Shown piece by piece: positions 22,740 to 33,422 of a stretch of 64,000 nucleotides of DNA (position 1 is its first letter; each line of letters opens with the position of its first letter). The position numbers and the translations under genes were made by a program. The stretch is taken from positions 84,986,895 through 85,050,894 of the forward strand of contig OY294044.1 in the NCBI GenBank assembly GCA_958510825.1. The letters run 5' to 3'. This DNA comes from Brachypterus glaber (lineage: Eukaryota > Arthropoda > Insecta > Coleoptera > Kateretidae). The notes beneath the pieces are model-generated. The model saw nothing but the letters and a program-made list of their open reading frames with translations. It ran no database searches and had not been told where the DNA came from.

Positions 22740-23285
22740 CATCGTGATTCACCTAACACAAATCACGAGTTTTTGACGTTATTATTGAAGTTATGAAAAA
22801 AGAAATTTTACTAGTTAATATGGACCTAATTACCTACAATTTCTCCCAGACAAAAGTTTTCTACTCTTTTTTGTTTTTGAGCTAGAGCTCCACATATCAT
22901 TTTTTTAAGCATAACAAAATTTTTAAATGCCAACATTAAAAAAATATATTTATTTTCTTTATCCTATAATAGTTGTTTTAGCTAAAAACATTAATGTTCT
23001 ATTAAAATTTTTAATTTTGAAATATATTAAAAAAATTTACTTTTATTTTGGAACGTCGCTACCGCAAAAAAAAATAGGTGGCTGGGAAAATTTAATTTTC
23101 AAATACGATTTTCATAAAATATGACATTAAGTGTGAAATCGCAAAGAATAAGATTTATTTGATAAGATTTAAATAATGAAATTTATCAGTGTTGTAAACT
23201 ATTATTTATATCCTGCAAAACTAGAGTGATTTGGGCAAGGCTTAAATATTCCCAGAGTCATGACATTTTGTAGAAGTAAGATTGG
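22740..23285. mobile_element. Relic of the mariner-like family at 11433-13767
   Basis: Aligns with the left TIR at 11460-11720 (AATATGGACCTAATTACCTA; AAAAGTTTTCTACTCTTTTT; GAGCTAGAGCTCCACA) and with internal sequence near 12165-12280 (TGGAGTGATTTGGG versus TAGAGTGATTTGGG; ATTTTGTAGAAGTA). About 550 bp remain, internally deleted, with no right TIR found. Confidence 0.6.
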
Positions 23286-24097
23286 TTATCAGGATTCGGC
23301 CCGGAATTTGGCCGTTTAGATTGCAATAAAAATAGTACCCAAAACTGGTTTTACAACAAAAATTGTCAAGATCTCAATATTGGCTTTTATAAAAGTAGCT
23401 TAGCCGGAGTGAGTTTTTGTAATTTTATACAGTGAAAAATTAGTCATGAAGACATTTATTTCTTTAAATAATAAAAAAATACTTTTTAGTTTAACAACTA
23501 GACATAATTTATAAGGCAATGTACCTTATTAATTAGATTAAAATAAAATTATTGAATAAATTGCCACATTAACCAGAAAGTTTTCTCTTTTAACAATCTG
23601 GTATTTTCCTCGCCCTTTTTTAAGTTTCTGGACAAACAAATGTGTTATCTACATAACTGTTCTTCATAAAGATTTCCAAAAATCTACCCCCCTCTAGAAA
23701 AGAGCAACACAAGTATATCTATAAAAAAAGCTAAAAAACATGACAAAAGATGACTAATAGCTCGCAATCCCACGAGGTATGGTAATCTCGTAATAATTTT
23801 ATGTGTCGAGAGATGCGATGTTGCCAAATGGCTATAATGTAATAAATTTTGACGATATTTTATCTACTCATTTCTAATAAATTCAACCCACGAGTTTTTT
23901 TATCATTTATTTTTATCATTTTGCATTTTTTTAAATAAAAATATATTTTTGTCCCTTTCTTATTTTATAATTAATTCTTAATATTACTCTCTTAATTTAT
24001 TCCCATTTTTTATGGTGTAGGTATATTTATTCAAATTATATTCTCAAAACAATTTTTTCAAAGTTTAATTCATCCGAAAATTAAACTGAATTTACCT
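23286..24097. other. Non-coding stretch
   Basis: No gene seen. 23725-23780 (ATGACAAAAGATGACTAATA, then GCTCGCAATCCCACG) repeats a block at 7905-7945 in the same orientation. Confidence 0.4.
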
Positions 24098-24172
24098 ACT
24101 ATGTACACTGTACATAGTAAAGTGATAAATAGACAACTCTGTACATTGTACAGGGTTGCCCATTTATCACGA
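24098..24172. repeat. Nested hairpins around TGTACA palindromes
   Basis: ACTATGTACACTGTACATAGT is one hairpin and CTCTGTACATTGTACAGGG the next. The second lies inside an outer pair, GTGATAAATAGACAA and TTGCCCATTTATCAC. Confidence 0.65.
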
Positions 24173-24360
24173 CAATTCTTAATATTTTACTAACCGCTTG
24201 ATATGTCGAAAAAAGTTTTAAACAAAAGTTATAAGAGCCTAATGGGAGCACAAAATGGTTTATATTTTATGTTTAGGGTGTACAATGGATGCAGAAGTAC
24301 AATGGGGAACATTTTTTTAATGTAAAGGTGGGTCGTGTGTATTAATAAAATGTTCCCCCT
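24173..24360 (+). repeat. Dispersed repeat, uninterrupted copy
   Basis: Matches 46612-46712 plus 47505-47570, sharing AAAAGTTATAAGAGC, AATGGGAGCACAAAATGG and GGTGTACAATGG. It shows the sequence before a TA-targeted element landed in the other copy. Starts of this family also occur at 28013 and 44251 (ATCATGACAATCCTTAATAT). Confidence 0.7.
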
Positions 24361-25156
24361 TGCCTATTTCGTGCTTAAAACTTTTTTTTGATATATCCAT
24401 TGCTGCTCAGTTATGAAAATAATAAGGGCTGTCATGATATATAGACCACCCTGTACAGGAACTAATCCGGTTACTATTAAATAATTGAAGACCAATGTTG
24501 AAGCCACAATTATGCATTCTAAATGCAAATTAAGCGACGAATGAAATGCAGATAAAGTGAATTTTGACTGACCCATTTGAAAAGGCCGTATCATGATTTG
24601 TGCACGACATTCCCAGAGTTTCACAAGAACCGAGAAATCGGGATTTCTTGTAAAATCTCGATTACCATTTAAAATTAATATTTTAGTTATTTACATAACA
24701 ATATTAAGAAGTAAAACCGATAAGAATATTGTGTTTCTATAGAATTTGGTTCGGGATTCTAAGATATTTTTTTTAATTTATATTTATTTAGTAATATGCT
24801 ACTGCTTTTTTGAAAAAAAAGTTAAATATCGTTGTTTTCAGTCCAGTTTTTAACGCAGATTTTAAAAATATTTTGTTTTTTTAGATATCTTTAACGGTTT
24901 TCGAGAGAAGTTCAAAAAACTTGAAAAAAGTTAAACATATTTTAAATACCCATTTCTCAATTATGACTAATGCTTTTAAATTGTTTGTTAAGTGAAAAAC
25001 ACAACCTTGGTTTTACAGTTTGAAAAACACGCTTTTTTGGTGATTTTTAACCAGGCAGTTAGAAATAAAACTGTATTTATTTTATTTTATATCAACTTTT
25101 TTGAGTTATAACTCAAAAGTGTTTTTTTTCTTGTATGAAAAAAATATTTTACATAG
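24361..25156. other. Non-coding stretch before the tandem unit
   Basis: No gene recognised; the minus-strand frame at 24364-24624 has no family features. Confidence 0.4.
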
Positions 25157-28109
25157 AAAAAAAAGTGGAACATAGATGAGCCTGTTAGTCGGTTAATTTT
25201 TTGATTTCCCTTTAAACTGGAATTTTACATTTAGCTTTTAAATTTTGAAAAGTCATCAACATATTGCGTTTGAATGCGATTTCCGAAACCAAGTAAAATA
25301 TTAACATTCTACAAAAGAGCTTAATTTTATTCATTATCAGAGTATCTTAAATCTGCACATTTCAACATTATAAATTTTACTCCACACCCCCAGCTACACG
25401 AACTCTAAAATGTTAAATAGCGACCCCATTATTTATAACCTCAAATTATGCAAATTTAGTACTAATGATAAGTTAAATTGGAATAGCTTTTAAAAATTTG
25501 ATATTTGACTTGATTCGAAAGTTATTAAGAGAGGATTCTCATATTCCATTAATTAATTTATTAAAAATATAAAACTAAATATAAAACTAAATATCAAACT
25601 TAATATAAAACTAAATATAAAACTAAATATAAATATAAATATAAATTAAAAAAAAGTCAAAAAATAAATAAAACGTTGGATAAACAATTGTAAAACTTTT
25701 TAAATGATATAAACCCCGACCTACCTTTCCACTTAAATTTTGCCCCCCACTGCCCCCCTAGTATTATTTTAAAATATAAAAATGTGTAATTTACATACTT
25801 AAAAATATACTTTATATTATGCAATATAATTGTTTTAAATTTTAATTCGATATTTCACACCTTTTAAAAGTTAGAGGCACTGTACCGTTTGAAAGAATAA
25901 CCTATTATTATACTTTTCACAGCGCATAGCGCTAAAATAGTATTATACGGTAGTTTCGAATTTCCCAAAATCGCCAAAAAATGTCCTAGACAACAATTCT
26001 GACCGATGTAACGTTTTTTGTAGACACGATAACTCAAGAACGAATAATCCGATCAACTCATAATTTTCAGAAAAATTAAACTCTATAAGGGAAAGATCCC
26101 TATTGTTTTTGATAGTTATCCCTCCAAAAACAAAAAAGGATGAGGGCTTAAACTTTTTAAAAAATCTAAAAAAGCTGAAAGAAAATTTCGATTAACGTAA
26201 TCTTTTTAGGAAAAATTACTTTTATTATAAGGATCAACAATTTCAATATTTTTTTTTTAATTATTCGTTTTTCGCAAAAAGAAAATTAAAAAAATGTATA
26301 TTTTTTTTATTTTTTTTGTTTTAGTGTCGACATGAAATTCCGCTTGGTGAACAATAGTTTAAAGTATCTATTTACTTGAAAAAAGAGTTTTTTTAAATTA
26401 TAATTTTTGCATGCCCCCGGTAATGGCTATACATTTAAAACTTGCATTTTTTGTGGGATCAACTGTTCCTATCTTCACGGATTGTTTTATTATACACTGA
26501 CGCCTTCACCAAAATTGTAAATTTAATATTGTGCAGCCTGCATAATGCAGGACCCTGTTCTTAAAACTTACACACAACTATCAACTTGAATGTATACATA
26601 GAAGGGGTCCGGTCATTTTGCCGAATCGGAATTAAACGTTTATGAGACACCCTATATCTATAATATATTTGAAAAAAAATTATGTATAATAAGTTGCATT
26701 AAAAAAAATTGTTTACATGTTTTTCAAAAAAAAAAATCAAATTACAATTCTTAATGTAAGAAAAAATCAATTTATATATATTTTTTAAATGGTCATTATA
26801 ATGGTTTGTGTAGTGAAATTAAATTGATTTGGTGCTGTTGTAAGTTAAAAAAACAACTTTTACCTTTAATTTATCTGCTATTTATTATTTGTTAACTTTT
26901 TAGTTATCGAAAAAAAATGGAGACGAATTTATTTGTAGTAGTACTGAGGAAAAAATTATAAAATCCTTAAAGCAGTGTAAGTTGTTGGTATGTTAGCAAA
27001 TTAAATTAAAAAAATACAAATCTTACACTGATATTTATAATATTGTTTATTGTTTTCACTTACATGTTAAATAAGGCAGTGTGAAGTTGTAATCCTGCAT
27101 TAGGCACTAACAAAAATTTTTTGTTTTTGGGAAAGGGAACCTTATGTGGACTTTAGTGCCACTAAAAAGTCCAAACAAAAGTTGTGTCATCTTGGTTCTC
27201 GAGATATAAAAATTTCCCCGAAATTGCCTGTAATCCTTCATTTGTATTTTGAAAAAAAATACGTGGGTAGAATCACTTAGGTCTGTGGACGTTAGTGCCA
27301 CAAAAAAGAATTCCCCATCTCAAAGCATTAAGCCCCCAGGGAGGTATAAACTTGGGAAAATGGGGTGTTTTCAAAAGGAGTCACCTACAAGAGAAATCTA
27401 GGTGGTTTGAATCTGTTAGAAGTTATTGGTACTTTTATGTCTGGAGAGGTTAGTGCTATCATCAGGTCGCTTCTTTGTCCAACCGTTTTGTCAAAAATTT
27501 AAATTTTTCTACACCTTGACGAACTGTGAAAAAATTTTATAGTGAAATTAACTGATTGTGGTTTCCAGAGACTTCTTATCCTTTGTGTCTGTTTGTGCCA
27601 CTATAAAATCACTTTTATCTGTAGGCGTTTAGTCCCCAAAAGCAACAAGATAATTTTGACCAACTTGTTAACAATTTTTTTGTTAGTGCCTTATTCGGGA
27701 TAACAACTTTCCACTGCCGTTAAATAAATATATTATTAACATTTTAAAGTATTTTCATTATAAAATCATTCTTTTTTACAATTCAAATTATATTTTTAAC
27801 ATAATATACTTATTATATAATTATAATTTAATTAATATATTAAAGATTTATGGCATTCATAAAAAAATACGTCAAAGTGAGGGTCTAAATTTGTCACAAA
27901 AATTTCGCATTCACCAATTAAAAAAAGAAGTTAGATTGCAACGTTGCCACATAGAGCTGTTAGTTCTAATTCGGCCCACTGACCGGACCCACAGTTAAAC
28001 ACAGTGGTCCTGTTATCATGACAATCCTTAATATTTTAAAGAGCGTTCGGGTAGGACAATCTTTTTACTTTTTTTACTTCATTACAAATTTCATGACAAC
28101 TGTCATTAA
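25157..28109 (+). repeat. 3.2 kb tandem unit, copy 1, first part
   Basis: From AAAAAAAAGTGGAACATAGA to ACTGTCATTAA. Near-identical to copy 2 (33423-34291 and 42730-44345) across long stretches, same orientation. It contains a 14 bp-type repeat (ATAAAACTAAATAT, 25567-25640) and is otherwise non-coding. The GACAC at 26023-26027 is the empty site for the BEL element in copy 2. Copy 2 lacks some segments present here (near 26400-26440, 26625-26660 and 27200-27570), so it has suffered deletions. Confidence 0.85.
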
Positions 28110-28287
28110 CCCGGCGTCTGACACGTGGGGTGTCACAAACCCCAGAGTCCAAATATTACTCCGTAACTATTTTATTTTCGCGCCAAGCGAAGACAGAGCC
28201 TCAGTACCTTTCAATCGCTTTTTACTTTGCACAGTGTAGCATGAACGGCAGTATAAATATTGAAGCATTAGAGGCCACGTCTTTTTT

Positions 28288-29418
28288 TTTTTAAAGCGCC
28301 CAAAAAGTTCCGGCTCCGAAACGGAGCTAAACACAATTCCGGCCAAGAGCCAAAAAATCCCCCAAAAAGGGGCCGCTTCCGACACGGCCCCTAAACCCTC
28401 CGGATCAGGGCCACCACCCCCCGCCCCGGCCCCTTCCGGCTTAATAAACCAACCTTCCGGTTTAATTAACCAACCCGCCGCCAAACCCCCAACCCCCGAC
28501 CAAGAAGCCCAAAAAGCCCCAAAAATCCCCCCCATCATAATCCGAGCCCCTGAAAAGTGGCTAGCCCTATCGAGCTATTTTAATTCGCAAAGAATTAACA
28601 TTTTACACCCGAAGAACACCACCGACGGTGTTCAAATTCGCACTCAGACTAGTGACGACTTCCGCAAAGTCACGAAACACCTTGATACGGAGAAAATTCC
28701 GTATCACAGCTTCACCCTCCCGGAAGACAAGGCGATTCACGCCGTAATCCGTGGAATCCCCACTCAAATAGCCGTAAAAGACGTCGCAGCCGCTCTCATC
28801 GAGCGAGGGTACACCCCCACGTCAGTCGCCAGAATGACGCGTACCAAAGACAAAACCCCCATGCCACTAGTCCTAGTCATCCTTCCTAAGGTGACCGGAC
28901 ATCAACACCCTATATTTAAAGAAACTAGGCTTCTACACCTAGTAATCAAGGTCGAAAGCCAGACTTATAAGCCAAAATTCCGGCAATGCCACAAATGCCA
29001 GCTATTCGGTCACTCCCAGGCCAATTGCAGAGCTACAGCCAAATGCGTCAAATGCGCAAAAGACCATCACACAAAAACATGTGACAAACCCCGCAACACA
29101 GACGCTAAATGCGCAAACTGCCTTGGCCCTCACACAGCCAACTATCACAAATGCCCAAAACACCCTTCTAACAACCTCCCAACCGGCTTAAAGGTCCCCC
29201 CAACCCAAAAATTCACCCCTGGCACCTCCTATGCCCAAAAGGCAGCCAACGCCACCCCCCAACAACCCAAAGCGGCCCCAGGCCCCAGCGCCAACCCCCC
29301 AAATATTTTTGATCAAACCCAAATTTCAAAAATACACTCATTCATGCAAGAATTCGCCAGCTTCATGCAGGCTTTCAGTACCCTCCAATTGCCCAGCCTA
29401 GGACCCCAAAATGTATAG
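28288..29418 (+). CDS. LINE ORF1, nucleocapsid-like, N-terminus missing
   Basis: Open from the T run at the LINE's 5' border to TAG at 29416-29418, about 376 codons with no ATG until 28834, so this copy is 5'-truncated. Order of parts: a Pro/Ala-rich stretch with a repeated PSGLINQ; a fold containing APEKWLALSSYFN and later GIPTQIAVKDVAAAL, like the domain found before the zinc knuckles in jockey and X-element Gag proteins; then three zinc motifs, CHKCQLFGHSQANC, CVKCAKDHHTKTC and CANCLGPHTANYHKC. The product would bind element RNA and form the RNP for target-primed reverse transcription. A Pro/Gln-rich tail leads into ORF2. Confidence 0.85.
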   Translation, partial: FLKRPKSSGSETELNTIPAKSQKIPQKGAASDTAPKPSGSGPPPPAPAPSGLINQPSGLINQPAAKPPTPDQEAQKAPKIPPIIIRAPEKWLALSSYFNSQRINILHPKNTTDGVQIRTQTSDDFRKVTKHLDTEKIPYHSFTLPEDKAIHAVIRGIPTQIAVKDVAAALIERGYTPTSVARMTRTKDKTPMPLVLVILPKVTGHQHPIFKETRLLHLVIKVESQTYKPKFRQCHKCQLFGHSQANCRATAKCVKCAKDHHTKTCDKPRNTDAKCANCLGPHTANYHKCPKHPSNNLPTGLKVPPTQKFTPGTSYAQKAANATPQQPKAAPGPSANPPNIFDQTQISKIHSFMQEFASFMQAFSTLQLPSLGPQNV

Positions 29419-32149
29419 ACAAGTGAAACCCAGAGCCCTTAAAATCGTCACCTGGAACGCTGATGTCCTCTCAACCAAAAAACCGGAGTTCATAGAATTT
29501 CTTCACGACAATCAAATCGATATAGCCCTCGTCCAAGAGACTGGTCTTAAACCACATCATAAGGGTACCATACCCAACTATTCCTGTTACCGTAACGATA
29601 GACTCCTGGATCGTAAAGGAGGCACAGCAATTTATATTAAAAAACATTTGTCCCACGATCTTTTACACGCCCCCCCCACACAAAGCGATCAAGTCGAAAC
29701 TACCTCCATCTTCGTCAATATGCACGACAACTCCAAATTCAGGATCGTGTCCTGTTATAAACCCCCCAATAGGGAAATTAGACCCGCCGACATCGAAGGC
29801 TACTTCAATGACAACCACCCAACAATCCTAGCCGGAGACTTGAATTGCAAACATGCCCTTTGGCACTCTAGAACAACTACGGCCAATGGCCGTAGGCTTA
29901 ACGATATTTTACAACGTAACCATATAATGGTTACCGCACCTGATTCCCCAACCCATTATGGCCTCGGCCTTCCTGACGTCCTTGACATCGTTTTGTATAA
30001 AAACACGACGCTAAACATTAATATAGAATTAAAACACGAATTAAGCTCAGATCACCTCCCAATCATTATCACGGCAGGAGGCATACCAACCGCAAACCAC
30101 ACTAAAAAGACAGTATACGATTTCGCATTCATATCCCAACTCCTAGAAACCAAAACCACAATCAGTCCTATAAACACCGTCCAAGAACTAGATACCGCCG
30201 TAGTCAATCTCACCCAAGTCATTAAATCCGCAATGGATGAAGCCAAACTAACTAAAAATGTAGAAATTAAAAACCCGCAAGACCTTCCTCGAGATCTCAA
30301 AGACTTAATCAGAGAGAAAAACCGCCTTCTACGTAGAGCGCGCACTCTTCAAGACCCTCACATTAAACGCCAAGCGAACAGACTTACTCAGGAAGTCAAA
30401 GACCGACTAAACATCCTAGCAAACTCCCGATGGGAGGGAAAACTAAAATCCCTAAACCCCCAGGATAGATCCCTTTGGAAAATGGCCAAAACCCTATCCC
30501 TATATCACCAAAGAGGCTTCCCCCCAATACACGGCCTAAGAGGAGTCGTCTACTCCACCCCCGAAAAAGCCGAAGCATTTGCTGACACAATGCAAGATCA
30601 ATTCAAACCAAACCCCCCAATTCCTGACCCCGTACCAGAAACCGACTCTGAACCTGATTCTGACGACTCTGACTACGAGCAACTCACGCACGAAAGAGAA
30701 ATAAAGCACACCTACGATAGAATCACAACCCAAGTCGAAAACGACATTATCACCCCCACAACCCCCGAGGAAATCAAAAGTATCATCAAAAATCTCCCAA
30801 AAAGAAAAGCCCCCGGCCCAGACCAAATACCGAACAAAATCTTAAAAATTCTCCCCCGCAAAACCATCATGGCCATCGTTAACATTATTAACGCAATGCT
30901 CAGACTGCGACATTTTCCAAAGTCCTGGAAAAACGCAGATGTAATAGTAATCAAAAAACCCGGTCAAAATCCGACCTTTCCCCAAAGTTATCGCCCCATA
31001 AGCCTCCTATCCTCCCTGGGCAAAATAGCCGAGAAAGTCATCTTAACCAGACTCCAAACTTTAGTTGAAGAGCTCAATCTCCTACCAAACGAGCAATTCG
31101 GTTTCCGAAGCAGACACTCCACAGTCCACCAGGTGGCTCGCCTGGTAGACTCAATTACAGATGGATTAAATAGGCGCGAAGCCGCGGGACTGATCCTCCT
31201 GGACATCGCAAAAGCCTTTGATAAAGTTTGGCACATAGGTCTTGTAGTCAAACTTCATCTTCTCGGCCTCCCCCTAGGCATCACCAAGCTCATAGCCTCC
31301 TTCCTCGAAGGCAGAGACTTTCAAATCAAAATAGGCGACTCTAAGTCCAGCACTCGCCCCATCGAAGCTGGCGTTCCACAAGGCTCCCCACTATCTCCCC
31401 TTCTGTACAATCTCTTCACCGCAGACATCCCAAAAACACAGGCTACTGAAATAGCCCTGTTCGCCGACGATACCGGCATACTAGCAAAAGCTAAAAACCC
31501 CCAGCGCATCCATACCGCCCTCCAGCGCCAAATGGATGCCCTAATAAAATGGTTCTCCAAATGGAAAATCAAAGTAAACGCTAACAAAACAAAAGGCATT
31601 CTAATCTCTAGGATTAGAAGAGGCCCACCCCAACCCATTCAGATAAACGGCCAAGCCATTAACTGGGAAAACCATGCCAAATACCTTGGCATTACCCTAT
31701 CCAAAAATCTTACGTGGGATCAGCACGTCCAAAATACCCTCCAAATAGCAAACACCCGCCTCTCCAAACTCTACCCTCTTATAGGGAGAAAGAGCCCCCT
31801 ATCAATTAAAAACAAACTTCTACTTTACAACCAAACTCTAAAGCCAGTACTCCTCTATGGAGCACCAGCCTGGAAAAAAATCACCCTTAAAAAAACGCTC
31901 TCAGCCAAACTTCAGGCCTTTCAAAACAAGGTACTCAGAATATGCATTGATGCCCCCTGGTTCATGCGGAACAACCAAATTCACAGAGATCTCGACATGC
32001 CCCTCCTAAAAACGGAAATCATCCGATACAGTAAGTCTTTTATACAAGACAATTTAGACCACCCAAACCCCCTCATCTCAAATTTTCTAGACTACGATCA
32101 TGAAATCCACTACACTTACAAAAAGATTAAAAATGTCCTCAACCAGTAA
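29411..32149 (+). CDS. LINE ORF2: APE-type endonuclease and reverse transcriptase
   Basis: 912 codons, uninterrupted. The ATG lies inside ORF1 (ATGTATAG overlap, frame shifted), which suggests stop-restart translation. The N-terminal ~225 residues are an apurinic-type endonuclease: VTWNADV, QETGL (catalytic Glu), AGDLNCKH near 141-148, and SSDHLPI near 213. The RT core follows: KAPGPDQIPNKI, YRPISLLSSLGKI, GFRSRHST, LLDIAKAFDKV, GVPQGSPLSPLLYN and the catalytic FADD near 684. A thumb and C-terminal region end the protein; no RNase H is seen, in line with the Jockey clade. The enzyme nicks DNA and copies element RNA onto the 3' end. All key residues appear present. Confidence 0.93.
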   Translation: MYRQVKPRALKIVTWNADVLSTKKPEFIEFLHDNQIDIALVQETGLKPHHKGTIPNYSCYRNDRLLDRKGGTAIYIKKHLSHDLLHAPPTQSDQVETTSIFVNMHDNSKFRIVSCYKPPNREIRPADIEGYFNDNHPTILAGDLNCKHALWHSRTTTANGRRLNDILQRNHIMVTAPDSPTHYGLGLPDVLDIVLYKNTTLNINIELKHELSSDHLPIIITAGGIPTANHTKKTVYDFAFISQLLETKTTISPINTVQELDTAVVNLTQVIKSAMDEAKLTKNVEIKNPQDLPRDLKDLIREKNRLLRRARTLQDPHIKRQANRLTQEVKDRLNILANSRWEGKLKSLNPQDRSLWKMAKTLSLYHQRGFPPIHGLRGVVYSTPEKAEAFADTMQDQFKPNPPIPDPVPETDSEPDSDDSDYEQLTHEREIKHTYDRITTQVENDIITPTTPEEIKSIIKNLPKRKAPGPDQIPNKILKILPRKTIMAIVNIINAMLRLRHFPKSWKNADVIVIKKPGQNPTFPQSYRPISLLSSLGKIAEKVILTRLQTLVEELNLLPNEQFGFRSRHSTVHQVARLVDSITDGLNRREAAGLILLDIAKAFDKVWHIGLVVKLHLLGLPLGITKLIASFLEGRDFQIKIGDSKSSTRPIEAGVPQGSPLSPLLYNLFTADIPKTQATEIALFADDTGILAKAKNPQRIHTALQRQMDALIKWFSKWKIKVNANKTKGILISRIRRGPPQPIQINGQAINWENHAKYLGITLSKNLTWDQHVQNTLQIANTRLSKLYPLIGRKSPLSIKNKLLLYNQTLKPVLLYGAPAWKKITLKKTLSAKLQAFQNKVLRICIDAPWFMRNNQIHRDLDMPLLKTEIIRYSKSFIQDNLDHPNPLISNFLDYDHEIHYTYKKIKNVLNQ

Positions 32150-32423
32150 TGGTGCCCACAAACACAGGACAGGTGCATCTCCAGCACCAGTGAACTAGTT
32201 TCACTCCCCCCACTTCTCCCTCCAATCCCTACTCCATCCCCCCAAATCCCCCTCCCACCTTCCTCGTCGCAACACCCAAAAAATTCATGACAGATGCAAA
32301 TCAGCATCAGTGAGCAGAGACTCACTCCCCCAATTATCCATTCAAATTAATTCAAATTTTAGATAAATGAGCCATAGGCACTGAGCCTGTCTCTTAAAGA
32401 CCAAACCAATTACAGATGATGAT
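32150..32423 (+). promoter_or_regulatory. LINE 3' UTR with duplicated hairpin
   Basis: Two related blocks, GACAGGTGCATCTCCAGCAC at ~32167 and GACAGATGCAAATCAGCATC at ~32288, each lead into a small hairpin and a C-run. The stems AGTGAA/TTCACT and AGTGAG/CTCACT differ by a compensatory A-T to G-C change. LINE 3' ends are often recognised by their own RT, so this may be the recognition structure; that role is inferred. Confidence 0.5.
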
Positions 32424-32679
32424 GCCACGTCTTTTTGAAGTCGCCTGGGGTTTCTGACACCGCACGTGTCATAATAAGTAACATTTATTTTCCTACAACC
32501 TAGCTAGTAGTTAGTGCCTATTTTCCACCCGTTGCCTATGACAATGGTTGAAAAGTGAAAATTAGTTGATTTTTTACATCTGCTGTCAGAAAATGAGTAA
32601 ACGTGAAACACATAACCTTAAATTGACAAATTAATATTTTAAGACAATTTTTGCGTCTTTTGGATGTTTAGTTCGTAGA

Positions 32680-32828
32680 AAAAATAGTATACAGACCTCG
32701 ACGCAAACTATTTCGGTGGACTTCGAAAGATTTTTTACTCGACTGCGCCTCATAAAAAAATAAGCACTCTCTTGCACTGAAAACTAGGTTCGCGTACTCG
32801 GTGCGTAATATACTATTATCTTCCTGTT
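32680..32828. mobile_element. Foldback element, AATAGTATA family, copy 2
   Basis: Starts GTAGAAAAAATAGTATACAG and ends GTGCGTAATATACTATTATC. It shares its terminal words and the preceding GTAGAAAAA with 16005-16136. It lies in the right part of the piggyBac-like element. Confidence 0.6.
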
Positions 32829-33219
32829 TCTCCTGTATTTTACAGTCATATTACGATTACTTAAAGTAATTTATTTTGAACACTACCTATAATATTTAAA
32901 AGTTTATAATTTATGTTATTCATTTAGATCTTTGTTTGGCAATTTTAAACGTTCTTTTTTTTTAGTTAATAGAAAACAAAAAGCTTTCCTATTTTTTTTT
33001 TAAATTTGATTTATTTTTGTTAACCGATTAAAAATAAACATATATGTATTTAAGATTTTTTAAATTATTTTTAGGTTAATATATTGTATAACTCGAATAT
33101 TTTACTACATTTTATATAAAATTTATTAAATAAAGCAAAAACGGTCCCATTTATTGTTGGGGTTTATTACACCCCACCTGTCGTTACTTGTAAAACTAAA
33201 CCACCTGTCAGACGCCGGG

Positions 33220-33422
33220 TTAAACAATATTTGATGATAATTGATATGAAGTTAGCAGTAGAGTAAAAAAAATTAAAAAAACTTTTGTAACAGAACAAAA
33301 TATTGCCTTTCTGTAAATAATAAGTATCGCGATATACGGAACAGTTCCACTTAGGTATGTCTCAAATTGTTCATGCCGCCACCTAACTGAACAATTCTGA
33401 AATCGGACGGTACGGCAAATAA
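33220..33422 (+). repeat. 3.2 kb tandem unit, copy 1, last part
   Basis: Resumes at TTAAACAATATTTGATGATA and ends GGACGGTACGGCAAAT before an A-run. It matches 44342-44516 plus 44918-44942. The sequence GAACAATTCTGAAATC at 33390-33405 is the empty site for the 401 bp insertion in copy 2. Confidence 0.85.

Larger units (their letters stand above)
28287..32423 (+). mobile_element. Jockey-type non-LTR retrotransposon, 5'-truncated
   Basis: About 4.1 kb, inserted in the piggyBac-like element. The target duplication GCCACGTCTTTTT occurs at 28274-28286 and 32424-32436; the T run leaves the exact 5' base uncertain. It carries ORF1 (nucleocapsid) and ORF2 (endonuclease plus reverse transcriptase) overlapping by 8 bases. 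The 3' end is GATGATGAT rather than poly-A. The whole copy is C-rich compared with its A+T-rich surroundings. ORF2 has no stop or frameshift, suggesting a young insertion. Confidence 0.92.
28110..33219. mobile_element. piggyBac-like element in tandem unit copy 1
   Basis: Flanked by TTAA at 28106-28109 and 33220-33223. Ends are CCCGGCGTCTGACACGTGGG and, inverted, CCCGGCGTCTGACAGGTGGT. Copy 2 of the unit has a single TTAA at 44342-44345, proving an insertion. Subterminal GTGGGGTGTCACAAACCCCA repeats as GGTGGGGTGTAATAAACCCC near the right end and again inverted near 32445. Without the LINE it holds, the element is ~960 bp and has no transposase. It also contains an AATAGTATA foldback at 32680-32828. 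An ATG frame at 28241 is too short to be a gene. Confidence 0.88.

Noticed and set aside
28167..28538. Glycine-rich minus-strand frame
   Set aside because: Antisense shadow of the proline-rich LINE ORF1.
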